Assembly (NCBI GenBank): GCA_024742695.1
Contig: JANSXY010000008.1
Location: 1 to 64,000 of the forward strand
DNA from: Paracoccaceae bacterium
GTDB lineage: Bacteria > Pseudomonadota > Alphaproteobacteria > Rhodobacterales > Rhodobacteraceae
Reading direction: 5' to 3'
Length of the DNA: 64,000 bases
Program-made: the position numbers and the translations under genes
The notes under the pieces: model-generated
Database searches by the model: none
Seen by the model: only the letters and a program-made list of their open reading frames with translations
Told to the model about the DNA's origin: nothing
Shown: piece after piece, positions 16,508-24,757 of the stretch
How positions within the stretch are numbered: the stretch's first letter is position 1
Layout of the letters: each line of letters opens with the position of its first letter

Positions 16508-16521
16508 TTGACTTAGATCAA
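16508..16521 (+). promoter_or_regulatory. FNR/FnrL-type box upstream of cytochrome c peroxidase
   Basis: TTGACTTAGATCAA fits the FNR consensus TTGAT-N4-ATCAA with one mismatch, centred about 65 bp before the peroxidase ATG. Oxygen-limited induction of CcpA by FNR homologues is known in related bacteria, so activation under microaerobic conditions is likely. This is inferred from the motif and its position. Confidence 0.6.
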
Positions 16522-16579
16522 TTCCAGATCGGCCGCCCAGGGCGACCCTGACCCCGTTCTCAGTAACGGAGGGAATTCG

Positions 16580-17623
16580 ATGAGACGTGTGTTCGCATCC
16601 ACCGCCGCGGTTCTGGCGGTTCTGGGTGCCCCGGCGCTGGCGGATGACGCCGCGCTGCGTGAAGAGGCGAAGGGGTGGTTCGAGGCGATTCCGCTGCAAC
16701 CGCCGGTGCCCGAAGGCAACATGCTGACCCGTGACCGGGTCGACCTCGGGGCGATGCTGTTCTTCGACCCGCGGATGTCGCGGTCGGGCCTGTTTTCCTG
16801 CCAGTCCTGCCACAACGTCGGCCTCGCCGGCGTCGACGGGCTGGAAACCTCGATCGGTCACGGCTGGCAGAAGGGGCCGCGCAACGCGCCCACCATGCTG
16901 AACGCGATCTTCAACATCGCACAGTTCTGGGACGGCCGCGCGCCCGACCTTGCCGCGCAGGCCAAGGGGCCGGTGCAGGCCGGGGTCGAGATGAACAACA
17001 CGCCCGACCAGGTGGTTGCGACGCTGAAGTCGATGCCCGGCTATGTCGCGGCCTTCGACGCCGCCTTCCCGGGCGAGGACGATCCGATCAGCTTCGACAA
17101 TTTCGCGGTGGCGATCGAGGCCTTCGAGGCGACGCTGATCACCCCGAATTCGCGCTTCGACCAGTTCCTGATGGGCGCCGACGGCGCGCTGACGGATCAG
17201 GAAAAGAACGGGTTGAAACTGTTCATGGATACCGGCTGCGCCTCGTGCCACGCGGGGATCAACTTCGGCGGGCAGGATTACTTCCCGTTCGGCGTTGTCG
17301 AGAAGCCGGGGGCCGAGGTGCTGCCCGAGGGCGACAAGGGCCGCTTCGCGGTGACCGAAACGGCCGGCGACGACTACGTGTTCCGCGCCGCGCCGCTGCG
17401 CAACATCGCGCTGACCGCGCCCTACTTCCACTCCGGCGTGGTCTGGACGCTGAAGGAAGCGGTCGAGGTGATGGCCTATTCGCAGCTTGGCGCCGAACTG
17501 ACGGACGCCGAGGTGAACGACATGGTCGCCTTCCTCGAAACCCTGACCGGCGAACAGCCGCAGGTCGTGCATCCGATCCTGCCGGTGCGCACCGCGACGA
17601 CGCCGCATCCCGAAGAGATGTAA
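16580..17623 (+). CDS. ccpA: Di-haem cytochrome c peroxidase (347 aa)
   Basis: A Sec signal peptide (MRRVFASTAAVLAVLGAPALA) is followed by two c-type haem sites, CQSCH at residues 74-78 and CASCH at about 220-224. Flanking blocks are typical of bacterial CcpA/MauG-family peroxidases (RNAPTMLNAIFN, FWDGRAPDLAAQAKGP, APLRNIALTAPYFHSG). In the periplasm it reduces hydrogen peroxide to water with electrons from cytochrome c. The length matches the family. Shine-Dalgarno GGAGG lies eight bases upstream. The gene is monocistronic, with an FNR-type box upstream and a strong terminator downstream. Confidence 0.92.
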   Translation: MRRVFASTAAVLAVLGAPALADDAALREEAKGWFEAIPLQPPVPEGNMLTRDRVDLGAMLFFDPRMSRSGLFSCQSCHNVGLAGVDGLETSIGHGWQKGPRNAPTMLNAIFNIAQFWDGRAPDLAAQAKGPVQAGVEMNNTPDQVVATLKSMPGYVAAFDAAFPGEDDPISFDNFAVAIEAFEATLITPNSRFDQFLMGADGALTDQEKNGLKLFMDTGCASCHAGINFGGQDYFPFGVVEKPGAEVLPEGDKGRFAVTETAGDDYVFRAAPLRNIALTAPYFHSGVVWTLKEAVEVMAYSQLGAELTDAEVNDMVAFLETLTGEQPQVVHPILPVRTATTPHPEEM

Positions 17624-17648
17624 GTCCGGGCCGCAAGGCCTTGACGGG

Positions 17649-17677
17649 AAAGGGCGCGGGTTACCCCGCGCCCTTTT
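17649..17677 (+). terminator. Intrinsic terminator after ccpA
   Basis: AAAGGGCGCGGG (17649-17660) pairs with CCCGCGCCCTTT (17665-17676) around TTAC, with T-tract TTTT at 17674-17677. The A-run on the left arm gives a T-run on the minus strand too, so it can also serve the convergent SLAC1 operon. Confidence 0.85.
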
Positions 17678-17697
17678 CGTTCCGGCCCGCCCGCGGG

Positions 17698-18687
17698 TCA
17701 TTCCGGACGGCAGATCTCTCCCCGCCGGATCGCCACCGCGGTGCGCGCCACAAGGCCCAGGATCACCGCGACCAGCAGCGCCAGTAACCCGGTGCCGATC
17801 CAAAGGTGGCCGGCGGACGCAGCGACACGGGCATAGGCGAAACTCGCGATGGTGATCGCGGCGAGCGGAAAGCTCAGCGCCCAGAACGACAGCGCGAAGG
17901 GCAGGCTGGGCAGTTTCGGCGCCTGAACCGCCACGATCGCGGCAAACACATAGGCCAGCGACAGCAGCACATGCGCCGTCGCATCCACCGCGCCCCCGTT
18001 CAGCCGCAGCCACGCGACGAAAGCCACCGCCGGCGGCGCGATCAGGATCACCAGCGTCGGCTGCAACCGCCCCGGCAGCGGATCGTGAAACACCAGCCGG
18101 TTGAAGACCAGCGTCAGCAGAACGATCCAGAACAGCATCCCGGCCGAGAAGAACAGCCACGAGAGTTCGATGTAACCCAGCGGCACCCCGGCCACCGGCA
18201 CGATCACGTTGCCGACCGCCGGGATGAACCAGGCGGGGTTGAGGTGCCCGTGCTGGAACGAACGGGTGCCGATCCAGCCCGAGATCACCGCCAGCGTCAG
18301 CACCCCCTGGCCGACGGCCCCCACCAGCCACAGCCCACGCGCCAGCCCCGGCCAGTCGTCGAGCGCGGTGATCGACAGCAGCAGGAGCGAGATCGACACG
18401 GTGGGGAAGAAGGCCAGCCGCACCGGGTGGTTCCACTCCGCCACCACCGCCTTCGTCCGCAAGACGATCTTGGCCGCGTAAAGAGCTGTGACAGCGAGGA
18501 AAACCGCGATGGTCGCGACGCGGGCAAGGCGGCTGGCGACGGGATCGAGGCCGTAGGCCGTTTCCGCCGCGTGCAGCGCCAGCGTCAGCCCCGCCAGCCC
18601 CATCACGGTGGCGAAGAAGGTGATCGGCGCATGTTCCAGCCGGCTGCCGCCCGTGGCCGGCCCGGTGGCAGCGGTGCCGTCGGTCAC
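17698..18687 (-). CDS. SLAC1/TehA (TDT) family anion channel (329 aa)
   Basis: About ten hydrophobic segments fill the protein (for example ITFFATVMGLAGLTLALHAA and VSISLLLLSITALDDWPGL). The HLNPAWFIPAVGN block is characteristic of the tellurite-resistance/dicarboxylate transporter (TDT) family, which includes plant SLAC1 anion channels and fungal SSU1 sulfite exporters. It starts on GTG one base after the stop of the DUF5368 gene and is the last gene of the sulfide:quinone oxidoreductase operon. The context makes export of sulfite or another small anion plausible; the substrate is inferred. Confidence 0.8.
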   Translation of the reverse strand: MTDGTAATGPATGGSRLEHAPITFFATVMGLAGLTLALHAAETAYGLDPVASRLARVATIAVFLAVTALYAAKIVLRTKAVVAEWNHPVRLAFFPTVSISLLLLSITALDDWPGLARGLWLVGAVGQGVLTLAVISGWIGTRSFQHGHLNPAWFIPAVGNVIVPVAGVPLGYIELSWLFFSAGMLFWIVLLTLVFNRLVFHDPLPGRLQPTLVILIAPPAVAFVAWLRLNGGAVDATAHVLLSLAYVFAAIVAVQAPKLPSLPFALSFWALSFPLAAITIASFAYARVAASAGHLWIGTGLLALLVAVILGLVARTAVAIRRGEICRPE

Positions 18688-18688
18688 G

Positions 18689-19042
18689 CTATGCCTCCTT
18701 CTTCGGCCAGATCAGCGACTCGACCGTATAGGTCAGGACCGCGATGCCGATGGCGCCGGCCGTCGCCACCATCAGCAGCACGATCGCGTCCACCGGCCCG
18801 CCGATATCGCGAAAGCCCGAATTCGTGACCCATTGCACGAAGAGCACCGCGGCGATGGCGCCGAAGGGCATCGAGATCTGCGCCAGCAGGAATTTCCGCC
18901 AGCTGACCGCCCGGTCGCGCACCAGCACGTAGAAATAGCCCAGCGTGATGATCCCGGCGACGATCGCCAGCGCCCAGAACAGGCCGCGGCCGAACATCTC
19001 CTCGAACACGGCGATCAGGGTTTCGAACGTCAGTTCCTTCAT
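18689..19042 (-). CDS. DUF5368 small membrane protein (117 aa)
   Basis: Three hydrophobic segments are visible (FWALAIVAGIITLGYFYVLV, PFGAIAAVLFVQWV, AIVLLMVATAGAIGIAVLTY), linked by a short basic loop (RDRAVSWRKFLLAQ). It resembles DUF5368, a small Rhodobacterales family found next to Rrf2 regulators and SLAC1 channels; the name is from memory of the family and not confirmed. It lies 13 bp downstream of the oxidoreductase gene and 1 bp upstream of the channel gene, so it is surely co-transcribed. It may be an accessory subunit of either neighbour. Confidence 0.65.
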   Translation of the reverse strand: MKELTFETLIAVFEEMFGRGLFWALAIVAGIITLGYFYVLVRDRAVSWRKFLLAQISMPFGAIAAVLFVQWVTNSGFRDIGGPVDAIVLLMVATAGAIGIAVLTYTVESLIWPKKEA

Positions 19043-19055
19043 CTTGCCGCCCTCC

Positions 19056-20378
19056 TCAGGCCTTGCCGCGCAGCATGGCGTTGTAGGTGGCCTTCAGCGC
19101 CACCTCCTTCATCAGCCAGGAAATCCACAACTCCTCCAGCGGCGCGATCAGGCCGGGGAAGCTCGGGACGAGGTTGTTGTGATAGTCGAACTCGATCAGC
19201 ATCGCCCGCCCGATCCGGGTGATCAGCGGGCACGAGGTATAGCCGTCGTAGACCTCGGTGCCTTCCTGCCCGGCCAGTTGCGCGACGATGCGATCCTCGA
19301 CCACCGGCACCTGCCATTTAACGCTGGCCGCGGTCTTGCCCTTGGGAACGCCCGCCACGTCGCCCACCGCGAAGACCTCGGGGTAGCGGTTGTGGCGCAG
19401 CGTCTGCGGATCGACCTCGACCCAGCCCTCGCCCTCCCACTTGCCCGACCACGGCAGCGGCGAGTTGCGCACCACCTCGGGCGCCCGCATCGGCGGGATC
19501 ACGTTGGTGAAGTCGTAATCCGTCTCGTGCTCCAGCCCGTCGGCATCGGTGAAGGTGATGATCTTGCGGCCCGGATCGATCGCCTTCATGACATGGCTGT
19601 ACTCGGTGCCGATGCCGCGTTCCTCGAACAGCATCCGCACCTTCTCGGCCACGATCGGCACCCCGAACAGCGACTTCGACTGCGCGAAATAGGTGATGTC
19701 GACCTTGCCGCGCGTGCCCTTGCGGGTCGCGTAATCCTCGGTCAGGAAGGCGTATTTCAGCGGCGCGCCGGCGCATTTCATCTCGGTCGCCGGGCGGAAG
19801 AACACCGCGCGGCCGCCGCTGTCGGTGAACCTGTCCATCTCGGCCCAGGTCTTGGCGGCGTAGTCGGGCCCGGCATAGACCGCACCGATGCCGTCCTTGC
19901 CGACAAGGTCCAGCGAAAAACCCTCGATCGCGTCCCAGTCCAGCGTCAGGCCGGTGGCGACGACGAGGAAATCGTAGGGAACCCGTGTGCCGGAGGCCGT
20001 CGTCACCACCTTCGCCTCGGGGTCGATCTCGGCCGCCGCCTCGGCGATCAGGCTGGCGCTGGCGGGCAGCCAGTCCGACGTGCGCGAGACCGAGTAGGAT
20101 GCCGGCTTCAGCCCCGCCGCGATCAGCGTGAAGCCGGGCTGGTACCAATGCTCGGCGCGGCCGTCGAGAAGGGTGATCTGCGCGCCCTCCAGCCGTTCGG
20201 CCAGACGGTTCGCCAGCGCCGTGCCCGCCGCCCCCGCGCCCAGGATGACGATGCGCGCGCGCGTCGCGACTTTCGCGGCCCGCGCCGGGGCCCCGCCCGC
20301 AAGCCCCAGCGCCGCAGCGCCGCCCGCGAGCCCCAGAAATGCCCGGCGCGTGGCCGGAATGTCATGCCGTCGTGTCAT
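19056..20378 (-). CDS. sqr: Tat-exported sulfide:quinone oxidoreductase, type II (SQOR-like, 440 aa)
   Basis: A Tat signal (RRAFLGLAGG) precedes an FAD-binding Rossmann motif (IVILGAGAAGTALA). The sequence follows the mitochondrial-type SQOR pattern closely: YQPGFT, EMKCAGAPLK with Cys202, HNRYPEVFAVGD, and YDGYTSCPLIT with Cys383, the two cysteines that carry the persulfide. The amphipathic C-terminus (LEELWISWLMKEVALKATY) would anchor it to the membrane. Expected reaction: sulfide to sulfane sulfur, with electrons to quinone. The ATG at 20378 follows GGGGGAA. The Tat signal implies action on the periplasmic face, unusual for type II SQR. Confidence 0.8.
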   Translation of the reverse strand: MTRRHDIPATRRAFLGLAGGAAALGLAGGAPARAAKVATRARIVILGAGAAGTALANRLAERLEGAQITLLDGRAEHWYQPGFTLIAAGLKPASYSVSRTSDWLPASASLIAEAAAEIDPEAKVVTTASGTRVPYDFLVVATGLTLDWDAIEGFSLDLVGKDGIGAVYAGPDYAAKTWAEMDRFTDSGGRAVFFRPATEMKCAGAPLKYAFLTEDYATRKGTRGKVDITYFAQSKSLFGVPIVAEKVRMLFEERGIGTEYSHVMKAIDPGRKIITFTDADGLEHETDYDFTNVIPPMRAPEVVRNSPLPWSGKWEGEGWVEVDPQTLRHNRYPEVFAVGDVAGVPKGKTAASVKWQVPVVEDRIVAQLAGQEGTEVYDGYTSCPLITRIGRAMLIEFDYHNNLVPSFPGLIAPLEELWISWLMKEVALKATYNAMLRGKA

Positions 20379-20433
20379 GCGCTTCCCCCAGGATACAACA
20401 TTCCAATTATTGCATATGAGGCCGGCATGCGCC

Positions 20434-20447
20434 TTGACGCAGGTCAA
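20434..20447. promoter_or_regulatory. CRP/FNR-type palindrome in the sqr-Rrf2 intergenic region
   Basis: TTGACGCAGGTCAA is a perfect TTGAC-N4-GTCAA palindrome between the divergent sqr and Rrf2-type regulator genes. It fits the CRP/FNR superfamily (FNR, DNR/NnrR) site layout, differing from the FNR consensus at one base per arm. Confidence 0.5.
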
Positions 20448-20467
20448 AGATGCATCCGCGATATCTG
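20447..20467. promoter_or_regulatory. Candidate NsrR-type operator
   Basis: AAGATGCATCC (20447-20457) is a good match to the NsrR half-site AAGATGYATTT. It is followed by GCGATATCTG as a weak inverted partner. It abuts the FNR-type palindrome and lies in the shared promoter region of sqr and the NsrR-like gene, so it is the natural operator for that regulator. The right half is poor, so this is tentative. Confidence 0.45.
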
Positions 20468-20537
20468 ATCTGCGTCAAGTCACCGCCCCGGCCCGCGTGC
20501 TACGAAGGCCCTGGGGGCAAGAAGGAGGTCCGGGCCG

Positions 20538-21008
20538 ATGCGGCTGACCACACGCACCAACCTGGCGATGCGAGTGTTGATGTTCTGTGCCGTCAATCCC
20601 GGCCGTATCGTGCGCAAGCACGAGATCGCGGAGGCCTGCAACGCCTCCGAGAACCATCTCGCACAGGTCGTGAACACGCTGGGACAGCTGGGGTTCGTGG
20701 AAACCCTGCGCGGGCGCGCCGGCGGCATGCAACTGGCCCGGCAGACCGACAACATCCGGGTCGGCGAGGTGTTCCGCGCCTTCGAGACCGGCGTGCCCTT
20801 CGCCGAGTGTTTCGACGCCGAGCACAACACCTGCCCGCTGGCGGGGTGCTGCCGGCTGCAGCGGGCGCTGAAACAGGCGCTGGAAGCGTTCTACAGCGCC
20901 CTCGACGAGCTGACGCTGACGGAACTGGTGGCCGGAAACACCCAGCTCGAACACCTTCTGGCCCTGGCCGATCGGCGCAAGCCCGCCGGCTGCATCGGCT
21001 CCGCCTGA
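20538..21008 (+). CDS. Rrf2-family, NsrR-like iron-sulfur regulator (156 aa)
   Basis: An N-terminal winged helix (MRLTTRTNLAMRVLMFCAVN, HEIAEACNASENHLAQVVNT, GRAGGMQLAR) is followed by Cys91-x7-Cys99-x4-Cys104 in ECFDAEHNTCPLAGCCRLQ. This is the cysteine arrangement of NsrR, whose Fe-S cluster is destroyed by nitric oxide. The length is normal. The gene diverges from the sqr-DUF5368-SLAC1 operon and probably represses it and itself through the intergenic operator. A sensor of another reactive nitrogen or sulfur species is possible, since the operon it faces is for sulfide. Confidence 0.8.
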   Translation: MRLTTRTNLAMRVLMFCAVNPGRIVRKHEIAEACNASENHLAQVVNTLGQLGFVETLRGRAGGMQLARQTDNIRVGEVFRAFETGVPFAECFDAEHNTCPLAGCCRLQRALKQALEAFYSALDELTLTELVAGNTQLEHLLALADRRKPAGCIGSA

Positions 21009-21113
21009 TCGGGTCTTGACGACCCGCGCGGCCGCGCATAGATGCGCCGCGCCACGGGGCGGGACGGCCCCGGGCGGCAGGGGCGGCCAGAGCGCCCGAG
21101 CAGGACGAAACCC

Positions 21114-21293
21114 GTGCAGGACATTCCCCAGCAGGGCGCCACGCCGCGCCCCGACCCGAACGATCAGCGCCAGATGCAGGCGGAAACCGGCCGGCCCGCG
21201 CCGGCGGCGGACCGCAAGGCCCAGCACAGCCCCGCGGCGCCGGCCACGCCGCAGATGGGCGGCGCGGTCTTCGACGACTGGGCCTCGATCTGA
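21114..21293 (+). CDS. Small Pro/Gln-rich hypothetical protein (59 aa)
   Basis: A GTG start at 21114 follows AGGACGAAACCC and opens a 59-codon frame rich in Pro, Gln and Ala, ending GGAVFDDWASI. No domain or signal is recognised and the composition predicts disorder. The upstream extension to 21042 is Arg/Gly-rich and looks non-coding. Its isolated position between the Rrf2 and TfoX-like genes gives no clue to function, and it may be spurious. Confidence 0.35.
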   Translation: MQDIPQQGATPRPDPNDQRQMQAETGRPAPAADRKAQHSPAAPATPQMGGAVFDDWASI

Positions 21294-21353
21294 TCTTTGC
21301 GCCCGGCGGCGGTGGCCCTATCCTGCGGCGCAGGCCGCAAGGGAACCGACGCC

Positions 21354-21692
21354 ATGCCGCGCCCGATCACCGCGATCCCGAACCTCGGCCCGGCGATGGC
21401 CGAGGCTTTCGCGCGCGCCGGGATCACCACCGCCGAAGAGTTGCACGATCTCGGCCCCGACGCGGCCTATGAACGGCTGATCGCCGCCGGCGACCGGCCG
21501 CATTTCATCGCCTACTACGCGCTGGTGATGGGGCTTCAGGGCCGGCCCTGGAACGATTGCCGCGGCGCCGAGAAGGATGCGCTGCGCACCCGGTTCGACG
21601 CGATCAAGGCCGCGGTGGCGGGCAAGCGGAAGGGCCGCACCCGGCTGGATGCGGCCCTTGACGAGATCGGCCTGGTCGACCGGCGGCGCTGA
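21354..21692 (+). CDS. TfoX/Sxy C-terminal domain protein (112 aa)
   Basis: The core ITAIPNLGPAMAEAFARAGI...TTAEELHDLGPDAAYERL is the helix-hairpin-helix TfoX C-terminal domain, and YYALVMGLQGRPWND completes it. Full-length TfoX/Sxy regulates competence in gammaproteobacteria, but stand-alone C-terminal domain proteins are common in alphaproteobacteria and have no known role. DNA or protein binding is likely from the fold. It converges on ndk with 19 bp between the stops. Confidence 0.75.
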   Translation: MPRPITAIPNLGPAMAEAFARAGITTAEELHDLGPDAAYERLIAAGDRPHFIAYYALVMGLQGRPWNDCRGAEKDALRTRFDAIKAAVAGKRKGRTRLDAALDEIGLVDRRR

Positions 21693-21711
21693 CCGCCGGA
21701 ACGCCCGGCCT

Positions 21712-22134
21712 TCAGCCGACGATTTCAAGCCCGGAAAAGAAGAAGGCGATTTCCTGCGCCGCGGTTTCCGGCGCGTCGGAGCCGTGAACCGAGTTCTCGC
21801 CGACCGACAGGGCGAATTCCTTGCGGATCGTACCGTCGTCGGCATTGGCCGGGTTCGTCGCGCCCATCACCTCGCGGTTCTTCGCGATCGCGTTCTCGCC
21901 TTCCAGCACCTGCACCACCACCGGGGCGGAGGCCATGAATTCGACCAGTTCACCGTAGAACGGGCGATCCTTGTGCACCTCGTAGAACTTGCCGGCCTCT
22001 GCCGGGCTCATGTGGATGCGCTTCTGCGCGACGATGCGCAGGCCCGCCTCCTCGAACTTGGCGTTGATCCGGCCGGTCAGGTTGCGGCGGGTCGCGTCGG
22101 GCTTGATGATGGAAAGGGTGCGTTCGATCGCCAT
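21712..22134 (-). CDS. ndk: Nucleoside diphosphate kinase (140 aa)
   Basis: [21 protein letters not shown] opens a full-length NDK. His117 in ENSVHGSD is the phosphohistidine that shuttles the gamma phosphate between nucleoside di- and triphosphates. The nucleotide-binding blocks [10 protein letters not shown] and [17 protein letters not shown] are conserved. Length and sequence are typical of alphaproteobacteria. It is monocistronic and divergent from the ABC-F gene. Confidence 0.97.
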   Translation of the reverse strand: MAIERTLSIIKPDATRRNLTGRINAKFEEAGLRIVAQKRIHMSPAEAGKFYEVHKDRPFYGELVEFMASAPVVVQVLEGENAIAKNREVMGATNPANADDGTIRKEFALSVGENSVHGSDAPETAAQEIAFFFSGLEIVG

Positions 22135-22268
22135 GTCGTTGCCTATCTGGTTGATCGGGCCGGCCCCTGCCCGCCCGGTTGCGCGGGCCTGCTAGCACGC
22201 GGCGCACGGCTTGAAAAGCCACCGACGGCCCGATTGACGCGGCGGCGGGCTTGCGGCAAGCCGGGGCC

Positions 22269-24119
22269 ATGCTCCGGATCGAGGACATCAGCTATTCGAT
22301 CGAGGGCCGGCCGCTCTTCCAGCAGGCCTCGGCCACGATCCCCGCGGGCCACAAGGTCGGCCTTGTCGGGCGCAACGGCGCCGGCAAGACCACGCTGTTT
22401 CGCCTGATCCGCGGCGAGGTGGCGTTGGAAGGCGGCGCCATCGCCCTGCCCGCCCGCGCCCGGATCGGCGGCGTCGCGCAGGAGGCGCCGGCCTCGTCCG
22501 CCACGCTGCTCGACACGGTGCTGGCGGCCGACACCGAGCGCGCGGCGCTGATCGCCGCGGCCGTGGCGGCGACGGACCCGGCGCGCATCGCCGAGGTGCA
22601 GACCCGGCTCGCCGACATCGACGCCTGGTCGGCAGAGGCGCGGGCCAGCGCGATCCTCAAGGGGCTGGGTTTCGACACCGCCGACCAGGCGCGGCCCTGT
22701 TCGGATTTCTCCGGCGGCTGGCGGATGCGGGTGGCGCTGGCCGGGGTGCTGTTCGCCCGGCCCGACCTGTTGCTGCTGGACGAACCGACCAACTACCTCG
22801 ACCTCGAGGGCGCATTGTGGCTGGAGGGCTATCTGGCGCGCTATCCCCACACCGTGATCATCATCAGCCACGACCGGGGCCTGCTGAACCGCGCGGTCGG
22901 CGCGATCCTGCACCTGGACAACCGCAAGCTCACGCTGTGGTCAGGCGGCTACGATGCCTTCGCCGCCGCCCGCGCCGCCCGCGCCGCGGTGCAGGCCGCC
23001 GAGGCGAAGAAACAGGCCGACCGCCGCGCGCATCTGCAAAGCTTCGTCGACCGGTTCCGCTACAAGGCCTCGAAGGCGGTGCAGGCGCAATCGCGCCTCA
23101 AGATGCTGGAAAGGATGGTGCCGATCGCCGCGCCGGAAGAGGCGAAGGCCCGCGCCTTCACCTTCCCCGCGCCCGAGGAACTCGCGCCGCCGATCCTCGC
23201 GATGGAGGGCGCGAGCGTGGGTTATGGCGGCACGCCGGTGCTGCGCCGGCTGGACCTGCGGATCGACCAGGACGACAGGATCGCGCTTCTAGGCCGCAAC
23301 GGCGAGGGCAAGTCCACCCTGTCGAAGCTGATCGCCGGGCGGCTTGCGCCGATGGGCGGCACGCTGCGGCGCGCGAACCGGCTGCGGGTGGGCTATTTCG
23401 CCCAGCACCAGGTCGACGAACTGGAACTGGGCGACACGCCGCTCGACCATCTGCGCCGGGTCTGGCCCACCGAGGCGCCGGCGAAGCTGCGCGCCCGGCT
23501 GGCCGGTTTCGGGCTGATGGAGGCGCAGGCCGACACGGTCGTGGCGCGGCTGTCGGGCGGTCAGAAGGCGCGGCTATCGCTGCTGCTGGCCACCGCCGAG
23601 GCGCCGCATCTGCTGATCCTCGACGAACCGACGAACCATCTCGACATCGAAAGCCGCGAGGCGCTGGTCGAGGCGCTGACCGCCTATTCCGGCGCGGTGA
23701 TCCTTGTCAGCCACGACATGCACCTGCTGTCGCTGGTGGCCGACCGTCTGTGGCTGGTCAAGGGCGGCCTTGTCACGCCCTACGACGGCGACCTGGAAGC
23801 CTATCGGCGCGAGTTGCTGGCCGGCGACCCGGCCGACAGGCCGGCGGAGAAACCGAAGGCCCGCGCCGACCGGCCGGCGCGAGAGGCGCTGGCCGCGCTG
23901 CGCAGCGAGGCGCGCAGATGCGAGGACCGCGTCGCGAAGCTGGCCGAAATGCGCGCGAAGCTGGATGCCCGCCTTGCCGATCCCGATCTCTACAGCCCCG
24001 ACCGGGCGGACGAGGCGCAGGTGCTGGCCGCCAAGGATCGCGAACTGGCCGAGGCGATGGACCGGGCCGAGGCGCTGTGGCTGGACGCGATGGAACGGCT
24101 GGAGGCCGCGACATCGTGA
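22269..24119 (+). CDS. ABC-F family ATPase, YheS/Uup-like (616 aa)
   Basis: Two ABC domains are fused without membrane segments. Walker A motifs are GRNGAGKTT and GRNGEGKST, the signatures are SGGWRMR and LSGGQKARL, and the Walker B segments are LLLLDEPTNYLDLEG and LLILDEPTNHLDIES. A charged linker of about 70 residues (VQAAEAKKQADRRAHLQSFV) separates them, and a C-terminal coiled coil (about 540-616) follows. ABC-F proteins act on ribosomes, usually at the E site, to relieve stalls or aid assembly. The layout is nearest to YheS or Uup. The ATG at 22269 is preferred over 22251. Confidence 0.85.
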   Translation: MLRIEDISYSIEGRPLFQQASATIPAGHKVGLVGRNGAGKTTLFRLIRGEVALEGGAIALPARARIGGVAQEAPASSATLLDTVLAADTERAALIAAAVAATDPARIAEVQTRLADIDAWSAEARASAILKGLGFDTADQARPCSDFSGGWRMRVALAGVLFARPDLLLLDEPTNYLDLEGALWLEGYLARYPHTVIIISHDRGLLNRAVGAILHLDNRKLTLWSGGYDAFAAARAARAAVQAAEAKKQADRRAHLQSFVDRFRYKASKAVQAQSRLKMLERMVPIAAPEEAKARAFTFPAPEELAPPILAMEGASVGYGGTPVLRRLDLRIDQDDRIALLGRNGEGKSTLSKLIAGRLAPMGGTLRRANRLRVGYFAQHQVDELELGDTPLDHLRRVWPTEAPAKLRARLAGFGLMEAQADTVVARLSGGQKARLSLLLATAEAPHLLILDEPTNHLDIESREALVEALTAYSGAVILVSHDMHLLSLVADRLWLVKGGLVTPYDGDLEAYRRELLAGDPADRPAEKPKARADRPAREALAALRSEARRCEDRVAKLAEMRAKLDARLADPDLYSPDRADEAQVLAAKDRELAEAMDRAEALWLDAMERLEAATS

Positions 24120-24172
24120 AATCGCACCCGCGCGAGGGTGACAGGCCGGGCCGGCGCGCCTAAGTGACAGGC

Positions 24173-24751
24173 ATGAGCGAAGACCAAACCGCCCGCCTCG
24201 TCTATCTCTCGCTGATCCTGCTGGTGATCGGCGGCGCCTATGTTCTGTCGCATCGCCGGCGGATCGGCCAGATGCTGCGGCACGCCGCGATCTGGGGGCT
24301 GATCTTCATCGGCGCGCTCGCCGCCGTCGGGCTGTGGCAGGACATCCGCCGCGACGTGCTACCAAGGCAATCGATGCTGGCCGACGGCCGGATCGAGGTT
24401 CCGGCGGCGGCCGACGGGCATTTCTACCTGATGGCCGAGGTCAACGGCGCGCCGGTGCGCTTCGTCGTCGATACCGGCGCGACCCACGTGGTGCTGACCC
24501 GCGCGGATGCCGCCCGCGCCGGGATCGACCCCGATGGCCTGGCCTATCTGGGCCAGGCGCGCACCGCCAACGGCATCGTGCGGACCGCGCAGGTGCGGCT
24601 GGACAGCCTGAGCCTTGGCCCGGTGCAGATGGCCGACCTGCGCGCGGTCGTCAACGATGGCGAGATGGACGTCTCGCTGCTGGGCATGAGCCTGCTGAAC
24701 CGGTTCGAGGCGGTGGAACTCCGGCGCGACCGGCTTGTGCTGACGCCCTGA
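24173..24751 (+). CDS. TIGR02281-type retropepsin-like aspartic protease, membrane-anchored (192 aa)
   Basis: Two N-terminal hydrophobic segments (LVYLSLILLVIGGAYVL and WGLIFIGALAAVGLW) anchor a periplasmic domain with the aspartic protease signature FVVDTGATHVVLTRADA and a second block (VSLLGMSLLNRFE). This is the clan AA single-domain retropepsin family of alphaproteobacteria, expected to dimerise like retroviral proteases. Substrates are unknown. It lies 53 bp downstream of the ABC-F gene and convergent with holC. Confidence 0.8.
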   Translation: MSEDQTARLVYLSLILLVIGGAYVLSHRRRIGQMLRHAAIWGLIFIGALAAVGLWQDIRRDVLPRQSMLADGRIEVPAAADGHFYLMAEVNGAPVRFVVDTGATHVVLTRADAARAGIDPDGLAYLGQARTANGIVRTAQVRLDSLSLGPVQMADLRAVVNDGEMDVSLLGMSLLNRFEAVELRRDRLVLTP

Positions 24752-24757
24752 CGGGGG

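Noticed and set aside
16355-18436. 693-aa open frame on the minus strand
   Set aside because: It crosses the end of the kinase gene, an intergenic promoter, the whole peroxidase gene antisense and part of the SLAC1 gene in another frame; no domain is present.
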